DNA from: Manihot esculenta
Lineage: Eukaryota; Streptophyta; Magnoliopsida; Malpighiales; Euphorbiaceae
Length of the DNA stretch: 64,000 nt
Assembly: GCF_001659605.2 (NCBI RefSeq)
Contig: NC_035176.2
Coordinates: 28,638,716 to 28,702,715 of the forward strand
Reading direction: 5' to 3'
Below the pieces are notes generated by a model that had not been told where the DNA came from, did not search any database, and saw only the letters and a list, made by a program, of their open reading frames with translations. The position numbers and the translations under genes are program-made. Positions 1-12,734 of the stretch are shown in pieces. How positions within the stretch are numbered: position 1 is the stretch's first letter; each line of letters begins with the position of its first letter.

Positions 1-2906
1 TAGTAACCTGCCAAACCCAAGAAACTCCTGATCTCTGTCACTGAAGTGGGTCTAGGCCAGTTAGCCACAGTTTCTGTCTTCTTGGGGTCTACCTCAATCC
101 CATTCTCTGACACTACATGCCCCAAGAATGAAATACTCCTCAGCCAGAACTCACATTTGGAGAACTTGGCATACAAGCCATGTTCCCTCAAGGTCTGTAA
201 AACCAACCGCAGATGATGGGCATGCTCCTCTGCATTCCTGGAATACACTAAGATATCATCTATGAAGACAATAACGAAGTGATCCAGGTACTGGCTAAAC
301 ACTCTGTTCATGAGGTCCATGAATGCTGCAGGGGCGTTAGTTAACCCGAACGGCATCACAAGGAACTCAAAATGCCCATATCTGGTCCTGAAAGCCGTCT
401 TTGGCACATCCTCTTCCCTGATCCTCAACTGATGGTACCCCGATCTCAGATCTATTTTGGAGAAACAACCCGCTCCTGCTAGCTGGTCGAATAGATCGTC
501 GATCCTTGGCAATGGGTACTTGTTCTTGGTAGTGACTTTGTTCAACTGCCTGTAGTCGATACAAAGTCTAAGAGATCCATCCTTCTTTTTCACAAACAGA
601 ACTGGAGCACCCCAGGGTGAGGTACTCGGTCGGATGAAGCCCTTGTCTACCAGCTCCTGTAACTGCTCCTTCAACTCTTTCAATTCTGCTGGCGCCATCC
701 TGTAGGGAGGGATAGAGATCGGTCGGGTTCCAGGCATCAGTTCTATCTCGAACTCTATTTCCCTAGCAGGTGGTAAACCTGGCAGCTCGTCTGGGAACAC
801 ATTTAAGAACTCTCTAACCACTGGCACCGAGGCGGGCTCTCTAACCTGACTATTTAGCTCTCTCACGTGAGCCAAATACCCCTGACATCCCTTCCTAAGC
901 AACCTACGAGCCTGAAGAGCTGAGATCATACCTCTAGGTGTACCCCTCCTGTCTCCTCTGAAGACAACCTCTGATCCATCCTGACCTCTGAACCTGACTA
1001 CCTTGTCCCTGCAGTCCAAGGTAGCACCATGGGTAGATAACCAGTCCATCCCTAGAATGACGTCAAAATCTGTCAAATCTAGAACCACAAGGTCGGCGGA
1101 CATGCATCTCCCCTCAACAAACACAGGACTACATTGACAGACTGACTCTGCCACTGATGGATCACACTTGGGTCCACTGACCCAGAGAGGACACTCTAAC
1201 TCAGAGATCATCAACCCCAACCTCTGTACGGCTCTCGGAGCAATAAATGAATGAGATGCACCAGGGTCCATCAATGCATATACATCCGAACATCCAATGA
1301 CGAGATTACCTGCCACCACGGTGTTGGATGCGTCTGCCTCCTGCTGTGTCATTGTGAAGATCCGTGCTGGGGCTGACGGACCTTCACCTCTGAAACCCGC
1401 TGAAGAAGAGGCTGCTCCTCTCCCTCTGCCTCTGCCACTGGCCTGAGTCATGGCTGGAGCTGCTGGCTGTGCTACACTGCCTGAAGCTGTCTGCTGGGAC
1501 TGAGCCATCGGGGCCGCTCTTGGACAATCTCGAGCCATATGCCCCTCCTGACCACATCTGAAGCAAGTGTTTGTCCCAAACCGACATACTCCCCTGTGTG
1601 GCCTTCCACACCTCGCACATAAAGCATTATCCGCACCAGAGCTTGAGCCACTCCCAAATCCCAGACTAGATTTGACCTTGTTCCAGAACTTGTTCTTTTT
1701 ACCCTTGGGTTTACCCCATCTCTTACTGCCTGAAGCTGCTGCACTCAAGGTAGAGGGATCTACCCTTCCCCCTCCCGGAGTTTTAGAACCAGAAGCTTGT
1801 GCCACTGTCTGCTTAACTGTCCCCTGTACGATGGCACTAGCCTCCATTCTCCTAGCCATGTCTACTATGGCGTGAAAACTCTCTCTATCTGCTGACTGTA
1901 CCAAGGAGGAATACCTGGGATGGAGCTTCATGATATACCTCCTCGACTTCTTCTGGTCTGTGCTAAGGTCTTGCCCTGCAAATGGCAGCAACTCCATAAA
2001 CCTGTCAGTATATTCGTCTACACTCATGTCATCAGTCTGCCTCAACTGCTCGAATTCTATCATCTTCAATTCCCTTGAACTATCAGGAAAAGCCCATCCT
2101 GCAAACTCGTTTGCAAACTCTTCCCAAGTCATGCTGTCCACTCTCGGGTTCACATAATTTTTGAACCACTCCCGTGCCTTTTTGCACTTAAGTGTGAACC
2201 CGGCCATCTGAATGGCTCTACTGTCATCCGCCCCTATCTCATCTGTAATTGCCTTGACCCGCTCCAAGTACACGAACGGATCATTACCGGTTTCAAACTG
2301 GGGAGCACCCAGCTTCATATAGTCTGTCATCTTAACCTTGCTCCCACTGGCTGAGCTAGATCTAGGTGGCTGAACAACTGGGGCTGCTGGTTCTGCAGGT
2401 GGTGGAGATGGTGCAACATTTTCTGAGGTAGGGTTTGCTGGATTTGGATAATAGGGTGGAGGTGGATACATCGGGTACTGAGAGTACGGTGGGTAGTATG
2501 GTGGGTATGGCATCTGTGTGGGATAAGGGGTGAAACTAGGGTAATCCGATGTACCTCCCATCGAATACCCTGGATGGTGTGAATAGGGTGGGTAGTGAGG
2601 TGGCTGTACATAACTCGAGGCCTGAGCGCCTCCTTCTGATTCTCCCATGCCTTCTTCCGGCATGCTCACACCGAGACTGCCATCCCTCCTTTGATCTACT
2701 TCCATATCCTCAGACGCTCCTCCTTGCACTGTTCCTCTTACTGATCTGCTTCTACCCAGATCCAAAGACCTTCTAGGGTCTCTTGCTACTCTGTCCCTGT
2801 TGGACCTGCTAGACATTGCCCTAGGCAATGCTGGAGGACGGGCGCTCATGCCCTCATCCTCAGGTGGTACTCCTGTCAATCTTGCTGATCGACGAGTTCC
2901 TCTCAT
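1..2906 (-). CDS. Tekay/Del-type Ty3/gypsy gag-pol polyprotein (partial, runs off window)
   Basis: Reading the minus strand from the ATG at 2906 gives one frame with no stop that I found by spot-checking codons down to base 1. It encodes, in order, a basic Arg/Ser-rich start, a Pro/Tyr-rich stretch, a Retrotrans_gag domain, a CX2CX4HX4C zinc knuckle near 1565-1520, a protease motif DPGA followed by ILGMDW, and reverse transcriptase with FIDD near base 270. RNase H, integrase and any chromodomain lie outside the window. The start is the ATG whose downstream peptide [12 protein letters not shown] is shared with the second Tekay copy at 17368. Unlike that copy, this one has no stop inside the protease. 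The product would form particles and reverse-transcribe the element RNA. The tRNA-iMet-type primer site and 2.2-kb LTR upstream fit the Tekay clade. Activity cannot be judged because the 3' half is missing. Confidence 0.93.
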   Translation of the reverse strand, partial: MRGTRRSARLTGVPPEDEGMSARPPALPRAMSSRSNRDRVARDPRRSLDLGRSRSVRGTVQGGASEDMEVDQRRDGSLGVSMPEEGMGESEGGAQASSYVQPPHYPPYSHHPGYSMGGTSDYPSFTPYPTQMPYPPYYPPYSQYPMYPPPPYYPNPANPTSENVAPSPPPAEPAAPVVQPPRSSSASGSKVKMTDYMKLGAPQFETGNDPFVYLERVKAITDEIGADDSRAIQMAGFTLKCKKAREWFKNYVNPRVDSMTWEEFANEFAGWAFPDSSRELKMIEFEQLRQTDDMSVDEYTDRFMELLPFAGQDLSTDQKKSRRYIMKLHPRYSSLVQSADRESFHAIVDMARRMEASAIVQGTVKQTVAQASGSKTPGGGRVDPSTLSAAASGSKRWGKPKGKKNKFWNKVKSSLGFGSGSSSGADNALCARCGRPHRGVCRFGTNTCFRCGQEGHMARDCPRAAPMAQSQQTASGSVAQPAAPAMTQASGRGRGRGAASSSAGFRGEGPSAPARIFTMTQQEADASNTVVAGNLVIGCSDVYALMDPGASHSFIAPRAVQRLGLMISELECPLWVSGPKCDPSVAESVCQCSPVFVEGRCMSADLVVLDLTDFDVILGMDWLSTHGATLDCRDKVVRFRGQDGSEVVFRGDRRGTPRGMISALQARRLLRKGCQGYLAHVRELNSQVREPASVPVVREFLNVFPDELPGLPPAREIEFEIELMPGTRPISIPPYRMAPAELKELKEQLQELVDKGFIRPSTSPWGAPVLFVKKKDGSLRLCIDYRQLNKVTTKNKYPLPRIDDLFDQLAGAGCFSKIDLRSGYHQLRIREEDVPKTAFRTRYGHFEFLVMPFGLTNAPAAFMDLMNRVFSQYLDHFVIVFIDDILVYSRNAEEHAHHLRLVLQTLREHGLYAKFSKCEFWLRSISFLGHVVSENGIEVDPKKTETVANWPRPTSVTEIRSFLGLAGY

Positions 2907-3156
2907 CCTGTTTTCTGAAAAACAGTACACATCACAAGCAACATTAGCATCATATGGTTCATGTGGACACACATGAACCCGCATCACATATCATAGCATA
3001 TCATTAATGCACATGCATATTATCATGGCATTTCACATCATCATGCAAGACAGGACTCCACATCCTATCCTAGTGGACATGATCTTTTCCTATTGTGCTT
3101 GACCTTCTATGACCTCTATGAGCCCGACACTCTAGGTCCGACCATATGAACCTAGG

Positions 3157-3168
3157 GCTCTGATACCA
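3157..3168 (-). promoter_or_regulatory. Primer binding site, tRNA-iMet type
   Basis: On the minus strand this reads TGGTATCAGAGC, three bases after the LTR end (…GTTACA). This is the initiator-Met tRNA complement usual for Tekay/Del elements. It fixes the LTR boundary at 3172 and the minus orientation. Bases 2907-3156, between it and gag, are an untranslated leader. Confidence 0.9.
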
Positions 3169-3790
3169 TTCTGTAACGACCCGAAAATCGGACCGCTACC
3201 GGCGCTAGGATCCGGGTCGACTTAAGGCCGCCGGGACCCGTAGCAAGCCTGACATATGACCTGTAAACCTGTACAATCCCATACATGATCAACAATAAGC
3301 ATAAAAATTTAAAACTTTTCTTTCCTGTGAACATCAACCAAACTCAACCTGTGCATAACATTAACATAACTTTGATCCCCCTGTGGGATCTCATCTGTGC
3401 CCTCAAAGGGGTAACATAACCTGTGTTGAGCTGGTTTACATAAACATCATCAAAATCTCTAAGATCATGTATAAAGAGGGATACAACATTCTATGGTCAA
3501 GCACATACTAACATCCATAAAACTCATTACATAACTATGCTGTACTTTTACATTACAATCTGATCATGTCCATTGCTAGCTATTACATAAACATGACTTC
3601 TTTACTCTATCCGGACTCCCGCACTATATCCTGTACCTGAAAGCCTGGGGGAAAAGGGAGAGGGGTGAGCTAAAAGCCCAGTGAGTAGAGCTAGTAAAAC
3701 ACATTAATACTATGCTCAAATGGAATGCATCATAACACAGACAATTCACATAAGGGTTGGGTGAACTTGTCACCAAATAGTCCAAGTTAA

Positions 3791-3990
3791 CTCTGTGCCA
3801 GGCCTGTAGAATGGGGCCTGGTCTTCCTGTCATAACATACATTACTTACCATTTTCCAGGGCCTCCTCTGGGCTCCTGGTCTTCGAGTCCCATAACCGTG
3901 CATTACTCTGTGCCAGGCCTGTAGACTGGGGCCTGGTCTTTCTTACTCTGTGCCAGGCCGTAGCATGGGGTCCTGGTCTTCCTGTCTTGG
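3791..3990 (-). repeat. LTR minisatellite, degenerate
   Basis: Three imperfect copies of a unit with the core gtgccaggcctgtagaatgg and a cctggtctt tail lie at about 3793, 3911 and 3946. Related units occupy the matching position in the other Tekay LTRs. Confidence 0.65.
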
Positions 3991-5046
3991 ACTAATTGGG
4001 TCATCCAACATTCACCCACATCAACAACAATTTATGCAATGCGGCATATTCGTGAAAACTAATGCAATCATCCTATTGCATAATCATGATGCATGAAACA
4101 TGATAAAACATTTAATTTAAAGGATTCAGTTTAGTTCCACTCACCTCTGGCTGACGCTGACAACACCGCAGCTGAACTCACTGCTGGGGTCCTCGGTTCC
4201 TCGGGTCCGAACCTACACAGGTGGACTCAAATGAGGGACCAAACATACTAGAACATAACTCTAAACTACTCCCCAAAAACCCCCTAAAACATCCTGAAAA
4301 CATCACAGAAAATATGCATGAAATGGCTGAACAGGGCACTTTCGGCGGCACCTTCGGCGGCCGAAAGTCCTGGACAGAGACGAAACTCAGCTAGGTTCGG
4401 CGGCACCTTCGGCGGCCGAAAGTGCCAGACAGAGACGAAAGTCTCTTTTCGGGGGCAACTTCGGCAGCCGAAAGGCCTGCCTTCCCAGCCATGTTCGGCG
4501 GCCGAAAGTACCTTCGGCTGCCGAACCTGGTTTCTGCCAAAGGGCAGAAACTTGGCTCCCTTAACACATCTCGCCTCCAATCCTATCCAAACATGCATAT
4601 TTTCAACCAAAGCATGCATACAAGTTCCTAGGGGCCTCAAACATACATATACCCCATCTACAACACTTCAATCACACACAAACAAGCTACATTGTTTCAA
4701 ACATCAATATATATATCCATAACATCAACATATACCCTAGCATGCATTTCTACCCTTAGATCTTGCATAAAACTTATTTAAAACACATAATAAGGGTGGA
4801 TCCGAGCTTACCTCTTGAAGAAATGAGAGGGAAGACGATCCTAGCTTGGAGATGAAGAGATTGAGCTCCTTGAACCTCCAAGCACCCAAAACTTGCTCTT
4901 CGCTCACAAATCTTTAAAATAGAAGTTAAAACTCGTGAAAACCATGAAAGACCTAGGGAAAACACTCAAGATTGAGGGAGGAGCAGCGGAGACTCACCTT
5001 GGCCGACAATGGGAGAGAAAAGCTCGCCCGTGTGGACCAAAGGGAC

Positions 5047-5055
5047 CCTTTTATA
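5047..5055 (-). promoter_or_regulatory. LTR TATA box
   Basis: The minus strand reads TATAAAAGG about 360 bases into the LTR. The same box is present at 9591-9599 and 33144-33152 in the other minus-strand Tekay LTRs, between an upstream and a downstream cluster of palindromes. It probably sets the U3/R border. This is inferred from position and conservation. Confidence 0.6.
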
Positions 5056-5414
5056 TGTGGCTGGCCAGGCCACGTTCGGGGGCCGAATGTGCCTCCGCAT
5101 CCATGCAAATGTTCGGCGGCCGAACTTGACTTTCGGCGGCCGAACCTTTGCTTCCCTAACTCATGCTTTCGGGGGCCTAACGTGCCTCCAAAACGCATGC
5201 ATGTTCGGCGGCCGAACTTGACTTTCGGCGGCCGAACCTGGGTTTTCCTCCAAAGACCTTTCATGTAAAAACTCATTAAATTTCATGCTCAAAACCATTA
5301 AAAATATAAAAAACATTTCATAAAAACATGACTCTACCCTTCTAGAGGTCTCCAACATCCGAGATTCCACCGGACGGTATGAATTCCGATACCGGAGTCT
5401 AGCCGGGTATTACA

Positions 5415-6126
5415 CCTGCACTCACCCGATTTTTGAGAACCGACACTCACCGAAGTGGTGCTCGTCACACTTTGGATAATCATGCCAATTGATATTGAAA
5501 TAAGGTACACATCAGATTGCCACCTGTTTGTCACTTGTCATTAGCATAATTATTGTTGGAGAAATTTACAAGGCCTTAATCACTTATTTTAATTTTAAAT
5601 ACCCATGGTATATATATGCTCCCGTCACCCAAATTACATCTTACTGTGTATGCTTATTATTTTGCTTTAGAATTTTAAGACTACCTTTAGTTACTGACAA
5701 TTATTTTTTATTAATTATTATTGAATACAAAGGATTTCATAGATTATTAAAAGATATGCTTTGCATGTAAATAAAAATGCCAAATTTAATTAAAGTATAC
5801 TTACCTGAGCTTAGATATCTTGATAATTGCTTATTGTCATGAAATTTTATTGTTAATGCTAACACAAAAATTTCTAAGAAAAAGATCACGTATTTATAGA
5901 TTGAAAAATCTTGGAGAAGTTTACACATGCAAAATATTGTTTATTGCATCTCTAAATTGCATGAGTTAATATTGTTAGTTAGAGCTAATATTTATATTCA
6001 TCTGAAATATGAAACTAAGTGCCATGTGCGACATATTATTTATTGATGAATACTATTGAATTAACAACGAGCCTTCTCGTTATATACGCTCTGTACAAAC
6101 TCTTATTTTGCAGAAAAATTCAGAAG
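5415..6126. other. AT-rich stretch without a gene
   Basis: This lies between the Tekay LTR and the 160-bp tandem array. I see no conserved coding signal. Short ORFs on both strands (5528-5770, 5737-5928) have AT-driven composition and no recognisable domain. It may be the eroded upstream part of the Tat-like element whose 3' end follows, but nothing proves this. Confidence 0.4.
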
Positions 6127-7262
6127 AAAGAGTAAGGCCAAAGAGCCTGAATTCCGAGTGAAGCCCTCAGTGAGGTAGGTGACTGGTCTCGAAAAATGAC
6201 CGCCAGCACCACAAAACCGGCTGAGAGGAAGAAGACCTCAGTGAGGTAGGTGACCGGCCTCGAAAAATGACTCTCGGCACCACAAAATCGACTGAGATGA
6301 CGAAGCGATAGTAAGGTCAATGAGCCTGAATCCCATGCAAGGCTAAAGAGCCTGGAAGCGATAGTAAGGCCTAAGAGCGTGAATCTTGCGCAAGATCTCA
6401 GTGAGGTAGGTGACTAGTCTCGGAAAATGACCCTCGGCACCACAAAATCGGCTGAGATGACAAAGCGACAGTAAGGCCAATGAGCCTGAATCCCATGCAA
6501 GGCTAAAGAGCCTGGAAGTGACAGTAAGGCCTAAGAGCCTGAATCTTGCGCAAGACCTTAGTGAGGTAGGTGATCGGCCTCAGAAAATGACCCCGGCACC
6601 ACAAAATCGACTGAGATGACGAAGCGACAGTAAGGCCAATGAGCCTGAATCTCATGTAAGGCTAAAGAGCCTGGAAGCGACAGTAAGGCCTAAGAGCCTG
6701 AATCTTGCGCAAGACCTCAGTGAGATAGGCGACCGACCTCAGAAAATGACCCCCGGCACCACAAAACCGGCTGAGATGATGAAGCGACAGTAAGGCCTAT
6801 GAGCCTGAATCCCATGCAAGGCTAAAGAGCCTGGAAGCAATAGTAAAGCCTAAGAGCCTGAATCTTGCACAAGACCTCAGTGAGGTAGGTGACCGGCCTC
6901 GGAAAATGACCCCCGGCACCACAAAACCGACTGAGATAATGAAGCGACAGTAAGGCCAATGAGTCTGAATCCCATGCAAGGCTAAAGAGCTTGGAAGCGA
7001 CAGTAAGGCCTAAGAGCGTGAATCTTGCGCAAGACCTCAGTGAGGTAGGTGATCGGCCTCGGAAAATGACCCCCGGCACCACAAAATCGGCTGAGATGAC
7101 GAAGCGACAGTAAGGCCAATGAGCCTGAATCCCATGCAAGGCTAAAGAGCCTAGAAGTGACAGTAAGGCCTAAGAGCCTGAATCTTGAGCAAGCCCTCAG
7201 TGAGGTAGGTGACTGGTCTCAAAAAATGACTGCCAGCACCACAAAATCGAGCTGAGAGGATG
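6127..7262. repeat. 160-bp tandem repeat array, about 7 units
   Basis: The landmark cccatgcaaggctaaagag recurs at about 6331, 6491, 6650, 6810, 6970 and 7130, a spacing of 159-160 bp, with partly degenerate units at both ends. Units share cctcagtgaggtaggtgac and gcaccacaaaa. Minus-strand ORFs through the array are repeats of the same peptide and are not genes. Tandem arrays of this sort are known from the 3' untranslated region of Tat/Ogre retrotransposons and can seed satellites. The downstream Tat-like LTR fits that reading. Confidence 0.9.
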
Positions 7263-7634
7263 AAGGGAACTATTCTTTCGCCTTCTATTAAAAAAATACT
7301 ATATACTCACAGCAAACAGCAGCATACAATGACAACAAGCAAAAACAACTCATAAGAACACAGCTCTGACCTCACATAAAAGATTGGGGCACTGGACTAT
7401 AAATGAAAAGTTAAACTCCAACCTCCCAAAGGAGCTCAGGTCATAAGCTAAAGAGACTTTGACCTCACACAAGAGCCAAAAGTGCCAAAGAGCCATGCCG
7501 ACCTCAAGAGGGTGCTGGAACAGAAATAAAAAATCTGAATCCGACCTCTCGAAAGAGCTCAGATTACAGGCTAATAAGACCTCGATCTCGTAAAATAGCC
7601 AGCATATAACGAAATTAAACTAAGGTGCCCCAAC
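7263..7634. other. Tat-like 3' noncoding sequence
   Basis: This is low-complexity sequence rich in gacctc/gagctc words that continues, in the same style, at 9865-11084 and 33509-33947 once the inserted elements are removed. No gene is visible. It is probably the 3' untranslated region of the interrupted Tat-like element (inference). Confidence 0.45.
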
Positions 7635-9864
7635 TGTAACGACCCGAAAATCGGACCGCTACCGACGTTAGGATCCAGATCGGCTTAAGGCCACCGGGAC
7701 CCGTAGCAAACCAAACATACATCCTGTATACTTGTTAAATCCCATACATGATCAAACATATACATAAAAACATAAACTTTTTGTTTCATTCACCAAGCTT
7801 AACCTGTGCATGCACAACTCATAATCATAAATATAAAACCCCACACTGGAGCCCTCATCAAATACTCCAACGGGGTAACATAACATGCATTAAACTTGGT
7901 TTACATAAACATCATTAAAACCTTTCATTAAAAAGATCATGTATCAAAAAGGGATTAACTTTACATACTAGGGTCAAGCACAACTCTAAACCTCAATAAA
8001 CATCATTACTTTACATTACTGAACTATACATCACATTACATTACTTTCATGTCCACATCTAGCTATTACATAAAACTTGACTTTACTCTTGCTGACATTC
8101 TGATCTAGCCCGTACCTGCAAACCTGGGGGATTAAGGGGATGGGGTGAGCTACTAGAGTCCAGTGAGCAGAATAATAAAACATTATATTTAAAGTTCATG
8201 CTTTCATGAAATGCATCACATCACAGACAAATCACCTTAAGGATGAACTTGTCACCAATAGCCCTCTACATTTCCATTAGTGCCAGAACGTAGAATGGGT
8301 CCTGGTCTTTCTCTTACATAACATATCATAACATTCTAAGGTGTCAGGGACGTAGAATGGGTCTTCCTGGACTTTCTCTTATATAGTGCCAGGGACGTAG
8401 AATGGGTCTTCCTGGACTTTCTCTTATATAGTGCCAGGGACGTAGAATGGGTCTTCCTGGACTTCCATACCGTATCATCATCATATCATATCATACCATA
8501 CGAGGGCTAATGGATCACTCAATGTTCATCCACATCAACAACATAATATGCAATGCAACATATTCGTGAATTCTAATGCAAACAACCTAATATATCTCAT
8601 GGAATTCATGATGCGTGATTCATGCTAAAACTTTTATTATTTGCTTTGAAACATAAAGAGTCATTCTACTCACCTCAGGCTAGCTCTGACAAGACACTGA
8701 AGCAGCTATCTCACTGCTGGGGTCCTCGGTTCCTCGGGTTCGAACCTACACAGGTGGACTCAAATAAGGGACCAAACGTACATGAACATGACTCTAAAAT
8801 ACTCCCCAAAAACCCCCTAAAACACCTTAAAACAATCATAGAAATCATGCAAAGGAAGGTTGAATAGGGCACTTTCGACGGCAGGTTCGGCGGCCGAAAG
8901 TCCCTCCAGAGCCGAAACTCAGCCACTTTCAGCGGCATCTTCGGCGGCCGAATCTCCCCTCCAGATCCGAAAGTCCACTTTCGGGGGCAGGGTTCGGTAG
9001 CCAAAGGCTGGCCTCCACAGACAGGTTCGGCGGTCGAAAGTCCTTCGGCTGCCGAACCTGAGTTCTTCCAAAGGGCAGAACTCAGCCTCCACATGCACAT
9101 TTTGCCTCCCAAACCATTCAAACATGCATTTACCTATTCTACAACAATCATACACAAGCAAATAAGCATGTAGGGGCCTCAAACTATCCTAAACCCCAAC
9201 ACAACCACAAAAGGCAACTCAAACAACATACATTACTCATAAACTCAACATTAACCCTAACAAGCAATCAACTTGAACTAACTTACACATGCATTTCTAC
9301 CCCATAAACTTCATAAAACTTGTTTAAAACATACAAGAAAGGTAGGATCTATGCTTACCTCTTGAAGATCGAGAGGAAAGACGATCCTAACTTGGAGATG
9401 AGAGAAATCTAGCTCCTTGGACCTTCAAGCTCCAAAATTTGCTCTAAGCTTCAAAAATCTTCAAAACCAAGTTAAAACTTGTTAAAACTCGAAAGATTTG
9501 AGGAAGAACATCAAAACTAACCATGGGAGGGCATGGACTCACCGTTGGCCGAAAATAGGGGAGAAAGCTCGCCCGTTTTCGGCCATGGGGCCTTTTATAG
9601 GGGCTGGCCAGACCACCTTCGGAAGCCTAACTTGCCCCCCTAAACTATTCCATGTTCGGCGGCCGAACTTGAGGTTCGGCGGCCGAACCTGGAAATGTCT
9701 CCATGGTCTTTTTCATTCAAAACTCAGTTTCTTTCTTACTTAAAACCATATAATACATGAAAACATTTTATAAAAACATGACTTTACCCTTCTAGAGGTT
9801 TCCGACATCCGAGATTCCACCGGACGGTAGGAATTCCAATACTGGAGTCTAGCCGGGTATTACA
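7635..9864 (-). mobile_element. Solo Tekay LTR with perfect target-site duplication
   Basis: This is a single 2,230-bp LTR of the Tekay family in minus orientation, with TG…CA ends and no primer site or gag beside it. It is flanked by CCAAC at 7630-7634 and CCAAC at 9865-9869. The matched duplication shows that the whole element once inserted here and was then reduced by recombination between its two LTRs. It carries the TATAAAAGG box (9591-9599, minus), the TTCGGCGGCCGAA palindromes (8876-9060, 9653-9690) and a minisatellite at 8278-8465. Confidence 0.94.
8278..8465. repeat. LTR minisatellite, about 45-55-bp units
   Basis: Units with the core gtgccagggacgtagaatgg and a tail ending ctttctcttatata are repeated about four times, the last three nearly identical. 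This is a locally expanded version of the minisatellite at the same place in the other Tekay LTRs. Confidence 0.8.
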
Positions 9865-11084
9865 CCAACGCCTGTATCATGTAGCAATGCGACCTACTAA
9901 AGGCCAATGCAAGGCTCACGGCGCCAGAGCGCCAAAGCACCATGCCGATCTCAAGAAAATAAGCTCAGTACTGGTAAATCCAATAGACAGACCAAATTAA
10001 GGTGAGGCGAATCCTAAGCAAAATGCATACCAAGATAGAGAACTAAACAGAGAACCAAGCAAAGAACCAGGGGCAATCATAAGAGGCACCGACCTCGAGA
10101 ATTGACCGCTGGCACTAAACCAACTCAGCTAGCCTAGAAAGAGGTCTAAGCAGCAAAGAGGCCGCAAAACGCTCAAGGGTAGACAGCCCAAAAAACAGTC
10201 TGAGGCAAAAAAACCCAACTAACTGAGACATACCCGAGAACTAAATGCTTAAATAAAGAATCAAGGAGACAGAGGCAACATAAAAGGCCGAATAAACCTT
10301 TCTGAATGACCAGATGGGGCAGTAGAAAGCCCTAACTCATTAGGATACAAAAGAATCGAACCGCAATATGGTCAAGTCCAAAACAGATAGTCTGATCTCT
10401 TCGATCCAGGGTCGATCTCCCCAGAAGCTTGGGGGGCCTTATGTCTGTACTGGCAAGACTATAAGCTTATAAAAGAAAAGTTAAAGCCGAACAAATAAGC
10501 AGTCAGACTAAAACATAGCCCGTATAAGGCTCGACAAGAAAGCAAGAAATTAAGTCCGACTTCACAAAAGAGCTCGGGGCACCAAAGTGAAGAAAGCAAA
10601 ATTCCAAACTCCTGAGCTCATAGCACAGGCAGCATCACAGGCTATAGGCATAAAAGCCTAAGCAAAGAACAAAAATTCAAGCTCCTTAATCCGCAGTACG
10701 GATGGACTCACGACAAGTAAACAATCAAGCTGAATAAAGCTAAGTATAAAAGATATACCAGAGAGCCGAGCTCCCTATATGAAAAGGCCTGCAAATGCAG
10801 AAACGTACAAAATGAGAAACGTACAAAATGATAAACGAAAGCAAGGGGCCGTACTCACAGCTCGGACTAACTCATGGTAAACAAACAATTGGCAAAGATG
10901 ACCCAAGAAGAGAAAAATGACAAAAGGCCAAGCTCCCTATCCCAGTGGAGCACATAGCTCAGACTGCACTGACTGCCAGAAGGTTACATCCAGAGGGACA
11001 AGATGTCCGAGCTCGTAACAAGAACAAGATTTAAAATCGTCTAATGCGGGGAACTCATGCAAATAAGACATTCCTCTAGGTATT
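9865..11084. other. Tat-like 3' noncoding sequence, continued
   Basis: About 1.2 kb with no coding signal, rich in gctc/gagctc words, between two Tekay solo LTRs. Its last 555 bases (10530-11084) recur at 29255-29809 as part of a segmental duplication. Short internal repeats such as the doubled acgtacaaaatga near 10804-10830 are present in both copies. Confidence 0.5.
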
Positions 11085-11286
11085 TGTAACGACCCAAAAA
11101 TCGGACCGCTACCGGCGCTAGGATCCAGATCGGCTTAAGGCCGCCGGGACCCGTAGCAAGCCTGACATATAACCTGTAAACCTGTATAATTCCATACATG
11201 ATCAACAACATGCATAAAAATTTAAAACTTTTCCTTCAAACATCCAACTCAACCTGAACATACATGTACATAGTCATGATCATAAT
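11085..11286 (-). repeat. Tekay solo LTR C, first fragment
   Basis: The sense-strand 3' end of a minus-oriented Tekay LTR (TGTAACGACCC… on the plus strand), preceded by GTATT at 11080-11084. It is cut at the ATAAT target site by the Athila element, and the remainder is at 31460-33508. The two pieces add up to about 2.25 kb, a full LTR length. Confidence 0.9.
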
Positions 11287-12734
11287 TGATAAGCGGTTGT
11301 CGAAGCCGTCAAAAATAAACCTATTAAACAATCAACAATAAACTTGCAGATAGTGGCAATAGGGTCGAACCACAGGGAATTGACACCAATGATTTTCCTA
11401 ATAATGACTAGGTCAAGTAAATAACAAATAAGTAAAAGAGGGGGGTTTGTTTTGATGAGTTAAAAACTAAATAGCAAGATAAAGCAATAATTTAAATAGA
11501 TAAGAATTTCAATGAGAAAGAGATTCTAGCTGAAGTGTGAGTCTAATTCAGTTTGTTCAGAATTGATCATTGATTATTAAAGACTCCTATTTGATTTCAA
11601 TAAATTAGTTTTGGTTGTGGAAGACGCTTCTCACAATCCAAATTCCTCCTTAGTTCTAGTTTGATTAGGAAACGTTCGCTAATCAAACACTAATCAACAA
11701 GTTGCCAAGGAACGTCCTTGGGGCATTGTAGCATCGAACAACTGTTGATTGCATTAAGACTTAGAGAAACCCAATTCTATCCTTGCCAACCGCGTAGTCA
11801 AGTTTAGATTATGCAATCTGATTAAAAGTGTATTTGAACAACCTAAGCAATTACGGACCTAAACCATTCAAACAATATTACTTAAGCAATTTAAAAGCAA
11901 TGGGCCCTTATTGATTCTAAAAGCAAGTAATATTTATAGAAAAGATCAGATTGCATAAATATTGAAACAAACAAGAGTTCAACAATGGAGTATTAAACCT
12001 CCCAATTCATCACAAATCTGAATATTCTCAACTTCAACTAGAAAATAATGAATTTAGCCACTCATGGTGACTAGAATACACAAAAATAAAGAAGGAAAGA
12101 AAGAAGGATAATTTCTGCTGTGTTGCTGGAGAATTTCCGAGGATGGCAGATGCTAAAGATGATGATCAGATGCCTTTGATGTTGCCCTTTTATAGCTGGA
12201 GAGTCCCAAGTCCAATTTGATTAGGGTTTTGTAATCTTAATTTGATTTGGTCTTCTTTGTAGTCTTTGATTCCTCTTTGAATTTTGTGTTTGATTGAGAA
12301 TGGAACTCTCTAAATGAGGGGCGTGGCTCTTGGGACTGATCTTGTGGTGTTTGAAGTGGACTTGGACTTCTTTCCTTTGAATTTAGATTTTCTGCTCTTT
12401 TCCCGCCTCTGCTGTATTTTCTGCTATCAAAGTGATTTGGGCAGATTCTGCAAGTGATTTGGGCAAATCACTTGCTCATTTTGCCCCAATCGCTTCCTGG
12501 GGTTTAGTCCAGTTTCTGTCTTTGTTTCTGCGAGTGACTTGGCCAGTTCCTGCGAGTGGCTTGGGCAAGTCACTTTGACCCAATCACTTTTCCAGCTTTT
12601 TCTTCACTTTTTCTCCAACTTTTCAATTTCTTCCTTTTCTGTAAAAACATAACAAAAACACAAATTAAGCTAGAAAAATGTGTAAATAAACAGTAGAAAA
12701 TGTAATAAAAATGTGGCTAAATTATGCTTGATCA
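11287..12734 (-). repeat. Athila A LTR, left (3' in element sense)
   Basis: The LTR is 1,448 bp, TGATAAGCGG… to …GCTTGATCA on the plus strand, with a TGAT/ATCA terminal inverted repeat. It sits next to the polypurine tract, so it is the element's true 3' LTR. It carries palindromic words gtgatttgggcaaatcac and relatives at about 12438-12590. Confidence 0.92.

Larger units (their letters stand above)
3172..5414 (-). repeat. 5' LTR of the left Tekay element
   Basis: The LTR is 2,243 bp and runs TGTAATACCCGG… to …GGTCGTTACA in the minus sense, followed directly by the primer binding site. It carries many copies of the palindrome TTCGGCGGCCGAA (about 4340-4530 and 5105-5245), a TATA-like box on the minus strand, and a short minisatellite. 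Bases 5415-5419 (cctgc) are the outer flank and should be one half of the target-site duplication; the other half is off-window. Short ORFs on both strands inside it are by-products of the palindromes. Confidence 0.92.
10530..12734. repeat. Segmental duplication, left copy
   Basis: These 2,205 bp match 29255-31459 at a constant offset of 18,725. The block holds Tat-like flank, the first 202 bp of Tekay solo LTR C, the ATAAT target site and one whole Athila LTR. By eye I find only about four mismatches over the full length. Because outside flank is included, this is not an ordinary LTR pair. Confidence 0.93.

Noticed and set aside
4284..5276. Overlapping ORFs on both strands inside Tekay LTRs (also 8711-9182, 15330-15940, 22302-22901, 23228-23578, 32322-32787, 40256-40697), rich in RRP and SAAE peptides
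   Set aside because: They are produced by the TTCGGCNGCCGAA palindromes, which translate openly in many frames. The same peptides appear in all LTR copies with no start context or conservation beyond the DNA repeat.
6120..7139. Minus-strand ORFs with repeated SPTSLR and FRG/FRD peptides
   Set aside because: They are read-through of the 160-bp tandem repeat, not a repetitive protein.
6127..7262. CRISPR-like array
   Set aside because: Units are contiguous 160-bp tandems with no unique spacers, in plant nuclear DNA.
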